Positions 1-7,400 of a stretch of 9,526 nucleotides of DNA are shown here, in pieces (positions within the stretch are counted from its first letter, which is position 1; each line of letters opens with the position of its first letter). The DNA lies in NCBI GenBank assembly GCA_964540135.1, contig CAZILK010000025.1, forward strand, positions 1-9,526. Direction: 5' to 3'. The DNA is from CAZCAQ01 sp964540135. GTDB taxonomy: Bacteria; Patescibacteriota; WWE3; UBA101185; UBA10185. The notes under the pieces are model-generated. The model did no database searches. It was given only the letters and a program-made list of their open reading frames with translations, and had not been told where the DNA came from. A program made the translations under genes and the position numbers.

Positions 1-185
1 TCAGCAAGGGTATACACACCACGACTAACATTAGCATTGTAATTAAAATAGTAATCAAATTCGGCATTCACAACTTGAACTGGTTTATGAGTTGTTGCTG
101 CATTGTCAAGATAAGTTATAGTAGAACCGTTTAAAGTTCTGGAAAATATTGGGAAGTCTTTTTTTATGTCTTGTATATTAATCAT
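1..185 (-). CDS. sufS: Cysteine desulfurase SufS, N-terminal 61 residues (cut by window edge)
   Basis: PLP-dependent cysteine desulfurase of the SUF pathway. It removes sulfur from L-cysteine as an enzyme persulfide and passes it to the SufBCD scaffold. Only the N-terminus is visible. It contains YLDNAATTHKP, the family's YLDNAAT(T/S)xKP signature (residues 25-35), and NANVSRGVYTLA, which matches the usual NANVHRGxHxLA stretch near the active site. The PLP lysine and the catalytic cysteine lie outside the window. The ATG at 185-183 overlaps the TGA of sufD as ATGA, so translation is probably coupled; no strong Shine-Dalgarno sequence is visible. Identity follows from the motifs together with its place as the last visible gene of a suf operon. 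Whether a sulfur shuttle gene (sufE or sufU) follows cannot be seen. Confidence 0.93.
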   Translation of the reverse strand, partial: MINIQDIKKDFPIFSRTLNGSTITYLDNAATTHKPVQVVNAEFDYYFNYNANVSRGVYTLA

Positions 186-772
186 AGTAATTTCTCAATT
201 TTAATATTAGTTTGAATCTTTTCACGAATTTTATCATCTAAAATTCTACTTAGAATACTGTTAAAAAAACCAGCTACAATTGTTTTCCCAGCTTCATCTG
301 GTGACATTCCTCTGGACTGTAGGTAAAAAAGTTGTAGAGGATCAATTCTTCCTGTTGTTGCACCGTGAGAAGCTTTTACGTCATTAGCATCAATTTGAAG
401 AACTGGTCTTGATTCATTTTTTGTATTTTGCCCAAGAACCAATACATTGTGTTCAAGATACGAAGCTGTTTGTTGAGCTTCTTTTTTAATTATTATTCTT
501 CCCTCAAAACTTGAAACTGCATTATCATACAAACAGCCTTTAACCTCGGTTGTACATGTAGTATTTGGAACACTGTGAACTGTTTCTATAATAATATTAA
601 TAGGTATGTCTTGAGTTAGGTTATACAGTCCTAGAATTTCTGCACTCACACCTTCTTTAGCAAGTACAAAAACTATGTGTGCTTCGCAAGCTTTATTAAT
701 ATCTAGTACATACTGAATATCAGTATCTACAATTATTGTTTGGGAAGTAGGTTGTAATAAAACTGATTTCAT
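182..772 (-). CDS. sufD: SufD, short form: Fe-S scaffold subunit
   Basis: Partner of SufB in the SufBC2D scaffold that builds Fe-S clusters in the cytoplasm. The C-terminal part is diagnostic: DVKASHGATTGRID (residues 131-144) followed by LFYLQSRGMSPDEA. His136 in KASHGAT aligns with E. coli SufD His360, proposed as a cluster-site residue. At 196 residues it is less than half the usual SufD length (about 400 or more). It lacks the N-terminal helical domain and much of the beta-helix, but it has a clean ATG start and TGA stop. It lies 2 bp after sufB and overlaps sufS by 4 bp, so it looks like an intact short form, not a decaying gene. Cys73 and Cys80 are the only cysteines. Upstream there is only a weak Shine-Dalgarno-like purine run inside the end of sufB, so translation is probably coupled to sufB. 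Confidence 0.9.
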   Translation of the reverse strand: MKSVLLQPTSQTIIVDTDIQYVLDINKACEAHIVFVLAKEGVSAEILGLYNLTQDIPINIIIETVHSVPNTTCTTEVKGCLYDNAVSSFEGRIIIKKEAQQTASYLEHNVLVLGQNTKNESRPVLQIDANDVKASHGATTGRIDPLQLFYLQSRGMSPDEAGKTIVAGFFNSILSRILDDKIREKIQTNIKIEKLL

Positions 773-774
773 AA

Positions 775-3348
775 CTAACCTACCGATCCTTCCATCTCAA
801 GCTCAATTAATCTATTTAGTTCAACAGCATATTCAAGTGGAAGCTGTTTAACAATAGGTTCGATAAATCCAGACACAATAAGACTCATGGCTTGTGCTTC
901 AGTTAGCCCTCTACTCATTAAATAAAATATCTTTTCCTCACCAATCTTACTAACAGTTGCTTCGTGTTCAATGTTCGCTCCACTTTCGTTTATCTTCATA
1001 ACAGGAAAGGTATCAGATGCTGAATCTTCATCTAAAATTAAAGCGTCGCATTCAACCCTGCTTTTTGCATTAGTAGCTGTTGGCGAAACATGTACTAGTC
1101 CTCTGTAGCTTGTTCTTCCGCCATAAGCACTGACTGATTTTGAAACAATTAGAGAAGATGTGTTTGGAGCAAGATGTACCATTTTAGCTCCAGCATCTTG
1201 ATGCTGGTTTTGCCCTGCATAAGCAATAGACAACACTTCACCTCTCGCACCATCACCAACTAGATAACAGCTCGGGTACTTCATAGTCGCTTTAGACCCT
1301 AAATTTCCGTCAATCCACTCCATAGTTGCACCTTCTTCAACACGTGCTCTTTTGGTAACAAGGTTATAAACATTAGATGACCAGTTTTGAATTGTTGTAT
1401 ACCGACACCTCGCACCTTTTTTAACTATGACTTCAACAACAGCCGAGTGAAGAGAGTTTGATGAATATACAGGCGCGGTGCAGTTATGAACTGCTACACC
1501 ATTCACAACATACGACTCATCATCTTCTACACTAAAGTTGTACACATCAATATTATCGACTATCTTCTTTTCTATAGACTTGACTGGCATATAAGCATAC
1601 TTTTCATCAATGTAGTAAGGAGTTGCTCTCTTATGACCATTCAGGTTAATTGGGATAATCTCAGCACCAACTAACTCTGAGAACAGATGTAAGAACTCAC
1701 CGCCAATAGCTACAGTGTACATGTCTTGTCTGTGTTCTCCAGAGCGATCCCTTTTGTTTAGAGAGGCTACAATGTTAAATCTAAACAACATATCTCGCAT
1801 TTGAACTGCAAGCTGTTTTGAAACAGTAGATAGTCTAAACAATTCCTTTAAGCCTTCTTTTAATTCTGATTTGTAATAATTGCCATCACCTCTGTAATAT
1901 CCAGCTATGATTTCTTTTTGGATATTTAGAGGTAAGTTAAGAGCCCATGCCGGCAATGCTTTGGAGTTCGATGATATACCAAATTCTTTGAATATTCTTG
2001 CGAGCTTTGTTGATGAAAAGACAAGCTCCACACCTTTCCGATCGGAATAATGGAACTCGTGTGATTTTTCTAAGCCAAACACACTTTTAACTAAACCTTT
2101 TACATCATCAATATAGTCTCTCTCTTCTGATGAAAAAGAAAAGCGCAAATAACCCCTATCCTCCACACTTCCCTCCGCCAGGTAATAACCAATAAGCCTG
2201 CCTAACTGCTCAGATATTCCCACCTCAACATTCTCAAACTCTTTTCTATTTTTTACTGAAAAGGTCACATTCTCCAACTCATCAACTTTCCTATTTATTG
2301 GAAGGGCTACATAGTCTTTTATTGAGATATTGTTTGCAGGTAGCCATTCCAAAACAAATTTGGTATTTCGTTCGTTTTTGTTTTGTCTTCTTGCAACAAG
2401 AAAAGGATGTTCTTCCGTTGCTTGAATAGTTTCTGAAGGAAAGCCAGTTATTGTCAGGGTGTAGAGTTCTCCAGAGTACTTTCTTTTTTGAGTATTATAA
2501 ACTTTACTATAGTTGTTGTTGTGAGTTAAAACTGTATCCCCTTCTATTATTTCTTCGATCTTCTTTGTTCCTAACTGAGTGGATATACTATGTCCAGCAG
2601 TAAAACAGCCCTCAACATAAGATACCTCGGCTCCTTCATCAACAATTATTAAAGTTCGTTCAAACTGTCCAAAGTTTTTAGCATTAATTCTAAAATATGC
2701 TTGAAGAGGTCTTGATACTTTAACTCCTTTTGGAACATAAACAAAGGAACCACCGGACCAAACAGCACTGTTTAATGCTGCGAACTTATTATCAGTAACA
2801 GGAATTACTTTTGAGAAATATTCTTCAAAATATTGAGGGTATTTTTTTAAAGCCTCATCAGTTCCCATAAATATTACCCCAATATCAGTTAGTTCTTGCA
2901 TGAGGGAACCGTAAATTACTTCTGAATCAAATTGTGCTTTAACGCCTGCTAAGAATTCTCTTTCAGCCTGAGGAACACCAAGCCTTTCAAATGTATTTTT
3001 CATCTGCTCTGGAACATCATCCCAAGTCTTTTCAACCTCATCGATTGGTTTTAAATAGTAGTAAATGGAATTAAAATCAATTTCAGATAAATCAGCACCC
3101 CAGTTTGGCATTGGTTTTTGAGTAAATACCCTGTAGGCATTTAGTCTAAAGCTTTTCATCCATTCTGGTTCTTCCTTAAGTTGCGAGATTTGAGAAACAA
3201 CTGCTTCGTTAAGTCCTTTTTCTGCCTTGAACACAAACTCTTCTTTGACATTAAAACCATATTTTTCTTTATAGTTTTTATTTATGGAAATTTGAGCAGT
3301 CTTTTTTTTATCCAGCATTTCTGCCGGATCCATTTGCTTTCGACCCAT
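775..3348 (-). CDS. sufB: SufB Fe-S scaffold protein, interrupted by an intein
   Basis: Core scaffold of SUF cluster assembly. The 857-residue precursor has an N-extein (1-247), a 375-residue intein (248-622) and a C-extein (623-857). Splicing would give a 482-residue SufB, the normal length for the family. The junctions read SYVEG / CFTAG and VAVHN / CTAPVYSS, so the ligated product has the conserved SYVEGCTAPVY. The +1 cysteine (Cys623) aligns with E. coli SufB Cys254, an acceptor and channel residue for sulfur. Cys767 in SRVECDALIL corresponds to Cys405, and IEHEAT (793-798) holds the Glu434 region, so the cluster site is complete. The N-terminus has the typical long helical segment (PNWGADLSEIDFNSIYYYLKP, about 81-101, is a usual SufB stretch). 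The ATG overlaps the sufC TAA by one base (TAATG), and a Shine-Dalgarno sequence lies inside the end of sufC. The TAG stop is followed 2 bp later by sufD. Confidence 0.96.
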   Translation of the reverse strand: MGRKQMDPAEMLDKKKTAQISINKNYKEKYGFNVKEEFVFKAEKGLNEAVVSQISQLKEEPEWMKSFRLNAYRVFTQKPMPNWGADLSEIDFNSIYYYLKPIDEVEKTWDDVPEQMKNTFERLGVPQAEREFLAGVKAQFDSEVIYGSLMQELTDIGVIFMGTDEALKKYPQYFEEYFSKVIPVTDNKFAALNSAVWSGGSFVYVPKGVKVSRPLQAYFRINAKNFGQFERTLIIVDEGAEVSYVEGCFTAGHSISTQLGTKKIEEIIEGDTVLTHNNNYSKVYNTQKRKYSGELYTLTITGFPSETIQATEEHPFLVARRQNKNERNTKFVLEWLPANNISIKDYVALPINRKVDELENVTFSVKNRKEFENVEVGISEQLGRLIGYYLAEGSVEDRGYLRFSFSSEERDYIDDVKGLVKSVFGLEKSHEFHYSDRKGVELVFSSTKLARIFKEFGISSNSKALPAWALNLPLNIQKEIIAGYYRGDGNYYKSELKEGLKELFRLSTVSKQLAVQMRDMLFRFNIVASLNKRDRSGEHRQDMYTVAIGGEFLHLFSELVGAEIIPINLNGHKRATPYYIDEKYAYMPVKSIEKKIVDNIDVYNFSVEDDESYVVNGVAVHNCTAPVYSSNSLHSAVVEVIVKKGARCRYTTIQNWSSNVYNLVTKRARVEEGATMEWIDGNLGSKATMKYPSCYLVGDGARGEVLSIAYAGQNQHQDAGAKMVHLAPNTSSLIVSKSVSAYGGRTSYRGLVHVSPTATNAKSRVECDALILDEDSASDTFPVMKINESGANIEHEATVSKIGEEKIFYLMSRGLTEAQAMSLIVSGFIEPIVKQLPLEYAVELNRLIELEMEGSVG
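1483..2607 (-). mobile_element. LAGLIDADG homing intein inside SufB (375 aa)
   Basis: In-frame protein-splicing element with built-in homing endonuclease. Splicing motifs (precursor numbering): Cys248 starts block A (CFTAGHSIS), block B contains T311-x-x-H314 (ATEEHPFLV), block F is YNFSVEDDESYVV (603-615), and block G is NGVAVHN ending in Asn622, with Cys623 as the +1 nucleophile. This is a class 1 layout with Cys1, His-Asn and Cys+1. The endonuclease has two LAGLIDADG motifs, LIGYYLAEG (385-393) and IAGYYRGDG (481-489). Both keep an acidic residue at the metal-binding place (Glu392, Asp488). A block D-like KALPAWAL (463-470) lies between them. No frameshift or stop is present, so both activities may be intact. 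The block F histidine seen in many inteins is Glu611 here. Mycobacterial SufB also carries inteins; whether the insertion site is identical was not checked. Confidence 0.95.
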
Positions 3349-4070
3349 TATTTAAAACCTTTCTCCTCAAGCTCATGAGCTAAAGAAGCATCGCCACTGG
3401 TAATAGTTCTACCATTTTGCATAATGAAGACTTTATCAGTTTGGATGTATTTTAATATTCTGGTGTAGTGTGTGATTAAAAGAATACTCATACCGGTTTT
3501 TTCTTTGAGATAGTTGATTGTTTTACCAACAAGCTTTAATGCATCAACATCAAGCCCACTGTCTGTTTCATCAAGAATTGCAAATGCAGGCTCAATTACA
3601 AGCATTTGGAGCATTTCCATTCTCTTCTTCTCACCACCTGAAAATCCTTCGTTTAAAAATCGTGAGGTGAAATCTTCTGACATTTCTAAGAACTCCATTT
3701 TTTCTTTAAGTATTGTTCTAAATTTAACAGGACTCAGGTTTACTTTGTGGTGGATGTTATAAAGCATTCTCAAATAGTTTGAAACGTTAACGCCAGGTAC
3801 CTCACTTGGATATTGGAATGATAAAAATATGCCTTGTTCACTTCTTAAATGAGTCTCGATTTCATTTAATTCAACATTATTAAAAATAACCTGACCTTCA
3901 TCGATTGAATAGGAGGGATGTCCCATTATAACCTGAGCGAGTGTTGATTTACCGCTACCGTTTGGTCCCATTAGTACTGTAGTTGAACCCTTTTCAACAA
4001 CAAGATCAACTCCCTTTAATATTTGAACTTCCCCCGCACTTACTTTTAGATTTTTAATTTCAAGACTCAT
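3348..4070 (-). CDS. sufC: SufC, ABC-type ATPase of the SUF scaffold
   Basis: Cytoplasmic ATPase that binds SufB and SufD and drives the conformational change needed for cluster assembly. It is not a transporter and has no membrane partner here. The 240-residue length is typical. Motifs in order: Walker A GPNGSGKST (35-43), Q-loop with Gln86 in LSFQYPSEVPGV, the SufC-type signature FSGGEKKRMEMLQM (143-156), Walker B with D-loop AILDETDSGLDVDALK (164-179), and the switch His201 in ITHYTRIL. The SFQYPxExPGV and EKKRxExLQ forms separate SufC from ordinary ABC transporter ATPases. The ATG lies 11 bp inside the end of the regulator gene and has no visible Shine-Dalgarno sequence, so it probably depends on translational coupling. 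The TAA overlaps the sufB ATG by one base. Confidence 0.97.
   Translation of the reverse strand: MSLEIKNLKVSAGEVQILKGVDLVVEKGSTTVLMGPNGSGKSTLAQVIMGHPSYSIDEGQVIFNNVELNEIETHLRSEQGIFLSFQYPSEVPGVNVSNYLRMLYNIHHKVNLSPVKFRTILKEKMEFLEMSEDFTSRFLNEGFSGGEKKRMEMLQMLVIEPAFAILDETDSGLDVDALKLVGKTINYLKEKTGMSILLITHYTRILKYIQTDKVFIMQNGRTITSGDASLAHELEEKGFK
3358..3368 (-). promoter_or_regulatory. Ribosome binding site of sufB
   Basis: On the minus strand GAGGAGAAAGG lies within the last codons of sufC. AAAGG ends 9 nt before the sufB ATG, and AGGAG ends 14 nt before it. It is the only clear Shine-Dalgarno sequence at a suf gene start in this window and supports the ATG at 3348. Confidence 0.6.
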
Positions 4071-4431
4071 TTGTTAGATTTACGTGTTTTAACACACACT
4101 CCTTTTTATAAACTGGACATGCAAAATTAATACTGTATAAAACTTCTTTACCCCTTTTAACACTGGTTAAAAGACCTTGTGTTTGCATCTGATGCAAGTG
4201 ATAAGAAACAGTAGGCTGTGTCAGCTTTACACGACTTGTAATAGTCGTCACACTAGCACTACCCATTTTCTTTAGAAATGAATAAATATCCATCCGCGAA
4301 TCAATACCAAGTGATTTAAAACAGCTAGTACAAGGCTTTATTTCGACATCACCTTGCCCAGCTCCATCTAAGGGCATAGCTTTAGAGTTATCTATTAAGG
4401 TTGATTTGGTTTTACTAGCTACTTTTTGCAC
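4060..4431 (-). CDS. Winged-helix (ArsR/SufR-like) four-cysteine regulator of the suf operon
   Basis: Probable autorepressor sensing Fe-S cluster or redox state. Numbered from the GTG at 4431 (123 residues), it has a winged helix at about 40-100, with TQPTVSYHLHQM (71-82) as the recognition helix, typical of ArsR-type proteins, and a wing around KRGKEVLYSI. Two cysteine pairs flank the domain: C34-T-S-C37 and C105-x6-C112. These could bind a cluster or metal, as in cyanobacterial and mycobacterial SufR, but this is inferred. Start choice: the frame is open up to a TTG at 4470, but the promoter and operator lie inside that extension. GTG 4431 sits exactly 6 nt after the -10, as at two other genes here, so a leaderless GTG start is preferred. 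ATG 4377 (105 residues) is an alternative but has no Shine-Dalgarno sequence. It is the first gene of the operon and overlaps sufC by 11 bp. Confidence 0.82.
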   Translation of the reverse strand: MQKVASKTKSTLIDNSKAMPLDGAGQGDVEIKPCTSCFKSLGIDSRMDIYSFLKKMGSASVTTITSRVKLTQPTVSYHLHQMQTQGLLTSVKRGKEVLYSINFACPVYKKECVLKHVNLTNES

Positions 4432-4454
4432 GCATAGATAGTAGTCTATGTGTG
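4429..4454. promoter_or_regulatory. Inverted-repeat operator over the suf -10 box
   Basis: Plus strand arms CACGCATAGA and TCTATGTGTG are separated by TAGTAG. Nine of ten arm positions are complementary, and the inner 6 bp (CATAGA/TCTATG) is perfect. The 26-bp dyad covers the whole -10 box and the predicted start site, a classic place for a dimeric repressor to block RNA polymerase. The winged-helix protein encoded directly downstream is the obvious candidate ligand (inference). Confidence 0.65.
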
Positions 4455-4466
4455 GGCATGTGTCAA
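4438..4466 (-). promoter_or_regulatory. suf operon promoter (TTGACA - 17 bp - TACTAT)
   Basis: On the minus strand a perfect -35 TTGACA (4466-4461) is followed by a 17-bp spacer and a -10 TACTAT (4443-4438, 4 of 6 consensus). Predicted transcription start is at or near 4431, coinciding with a GTG codon in frame with the regulator. It lies 25 bp after the stop of the large upstream gene, with no terminator between, so some read-through is possible. Confidence 0.72.
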
Positions 4467-4490
4467 ACAAATAACTCTTAGAAAACCAAC

Positions 4491-7400
4491 TTAAAGTGCT
4501 TGTGGTGGGGTAACATTACAGGACGGCTTACCTACACTAAACGAGCTCTCAGTTCCCCAAATACCAATAAGTAGGTATGGATTTATACTATATTTCTCAG
4601 CAACACGCAGTACGATATCTAACTGTCCTGCGGGAGCTTGGTTGAGTGAGGTTCCCCAGTAGTTTGGGTTTTGAGTAGTGAGTGTTGTTTTAAGCCCTGC
4701 AGCAGTAACGCCAGAAGGCCATCTAAGAGTAGTAAGCCCGCATGTAACTAAAGCGCCTCTATAATAATCAAAAATTGGGTTATTCGGGTTTCTTAGCGGT
4801 TCAGAAGGACTATATGCAGGACACGCAGCATTTGAGTCACCCGGCCTTGCTGTTTTAGGTGGCAATGCTTTACATGAACGCCCCATAGTGGAAGGCGCGT
4901 ATTTATCAATAAAGTCCACTAAATTACGCGCAAACGGCATACCGCTTACTTCGTTATGGCAATATGGTCCATACCTATCTACAACATACCAAGTACCTTT
5001 ATTTAAACTAATATGACTATTTAAAGCTCTTGCTGCACACTCGGCTGAGCTTGTAAAATCAACAACACCGTCTGCAAAACAGTTAAAGGCGTTACAAACA
5101 CCAGGCGGTGTTGTAGCCCCTGTTGGGTTCTCAGGCGTTCCTACCTGCTTAATAACACCCATTGGTGCTAAAATTCTCCCCCCATACCTTGGTAAACCTG
5201 AGGTATCGTGAAAATCTCCTGCTTTACACGCGTAATCTTGAAAGTTATCAGTTTCATAAATGAAACCAATCGTTGTGTTTTCGATCAACTCTTTATCTTT
5301 TTCAACAGAAACACGCCCACCGCCAATGCATGAATTTTTATTCCCGGGGAATGAAAACGCATCATAAACGTTTTTCTCAAGTGGCCCACTTCGTGTTTGC
5401 GATGTACCGTATTTATATTCTGCGACAGTTGTAATATCTCCCTCACACCCAGACCCTGTAGGATCACCGTAGCTTGTTGGTGGAGCATTCTTTATTTGAT
5501 GTGTACATACTGCCCCTGCAGGAGGTGTCCTCCCTGCCCGGCATAAAGATGCGTCACATGAGTCAGTTCCAACAGCACAAGCGTCCTGACATTCACACGG
5601 TCCATTACCGCAAGTACCTGGATCGGCTGGACATCCTCCAGGTAAAGGATCACTCCATGAGTATGCAAGACATTCCCCACCGTACTGTGCGTTTTGTTTA
5701 CTAACGCCAAAGATTGACAAAACAATCTTACTTATAAAACCGGCTATTGCGTCGGCTAGATTGACATCATCACCAAAATAAGTTGCTATACCTTCTCGTT
5801 CGTATGAATAGGCGTACCCACCACTGTAAGTGTTGTAAGGTATTTGTGGAACAGTCTCAATTATTCCAGGATAAGAAATTCTATTAAATGGATTTGGACA
5901 TTCTGCATTTGCATGTTCTTTAGAAGCACACAAGCACATGTTAACAACAGGAAAACCGATTCGTGCACATTCTTGATCTTCTCCATCATTGTACGAACTC
6001 TCATAGTTGTAAGTGTTCTGCCCAGTATCCACAAGTGTTGAGCTTGGATCATTTGGAAGAGCTAAAAAGTTTGCGATACCGCCTTCTTCGTTGTTGTTAC
6101 ATACCCCAGTTGCTGGATCTGTAACAGACTCTCCCGGTCCTGCCTCTGCACACTCTCCAAGCCTCCCAAGTCTTGCTGCTGGAAACTCAATTACAGGCTT
6201 TGCAGCATAGGGTCGCTGTCCTGGATCATCTTTAATCATAACATCTCGCTCATCACCATCCTCAGTTAAAGGTGAGTCCCTCGTGTTTTCAGAAAGACCC
6301 TTCTGTGCTGAAGCTTTTAACGCATTGTAAGTGAGTAAAAAGCAAGGATGTGGGTAGTATTGTTTTTCATAAGCTTTTCCAGCAAAAGAAATACCAGTTT
6401 CTTCAAACATGGTCTTATCACTCCACGGGGTTTTAATCTGGCCAAGCTTCACCTCAACTTTTTGGTTATTTTCAAGAGCTGTACAAACCGGTTGATTTAA
6501 ATCAACTTTATATGCATATTCAATCCACTTAAGAGGAGATGAGAATAAAACTGGAATATTATTTCCAGTAACAAGATTGCGATCTTCGATAGGTCCTCTG
6601 TCATCAAAAATATTTCCCGGACTCACAACATTTTTAGATGCCCAATGCCACTCACATGAGGGTAAAATTTTATCTTCATCATCCCGTTCAGAATCCAATC
6701 TTGGTTTTGTGTATTGTAAAAAGTTACCACACACCCCAAATGCTCTGTTTGCTGTTGGCTTATGCTGATCTATTCCAAAATCACTAAACTCACCAACACC
6801 TTGAAACGATTCTTCTTTTTTCTCGATTATAAAGTCCTGAGGCATACACCTTACAAATCCGGGTCCCGGACTTGCGGGATCACAGTTTGGATCAGGATCA
6901 GTTAAACCATCGACATATACATCATCAACATCTTTGGCACTTAAAATATCAAGTGCAAATTTATGCTTATCTTCAACTACCACTTCGGTTGCATATGTAA
7001 TTTTCGGATTTGCCGGCGGAGTCTCAAGACAAATTGAAAACGCATCTTCGTTTACATAATCAAGCTCGTTAGGAAGTCCGTATGGCGTTACTAGTAAATG
7101 TTTATTTGATGCGACTCCCTTAGCGTCAGCATTCATAACGGTTCCAGAACAAATTTCATTTACATTTAAGTCAATTACACCGTCAGTGTCTTTTGTTAAA
7201 TCGCAACGATAAATATCTTTAACTCTGCCGTTACATGAAAAAACTATGAAATTATCTTTAACATTTTTAGTTGCTTGAAGAGTTAATGTATATTTACCAT
7301 TACTTGAAGTACTAACTTCATTTGTATTATTAACAATATTGCCATCTACATGTCTACTAACGGTGCAAGGATCGCCACTAAAATTAGTGACAACAGCTCC

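Noticed and set aside
1486..1674. Plus-strand 62-codon frame inside the intein
   Set aside because: It is antisense to the conserved C-terminal intein block and has no start signals; it is a shadow of the real gene.
4432..4470. N-terminal extension of the suf regulator starting at TTG 4470 (136 residues)
   Set aside because: The extension contains the -35, -10 and dyad operator of the operon, and no Shine-Dalgarno sequence precedes the TTG. Translating it would need a transcript from further upstream.
4467..4490. Terminator between the giant protein gene and the suf promoter
   Set aside because: The 24 bases hold no inverted repeat or T-run on the minus strand, so no terminator can be supported.
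5474..5725. Overlapping short open frames on both strands within the giant protein gene
   Set aside because: They lie in other frames of a well-supported 1306-codon gene, have no promoter or ribosome binding site, and show no recognisable protein features.
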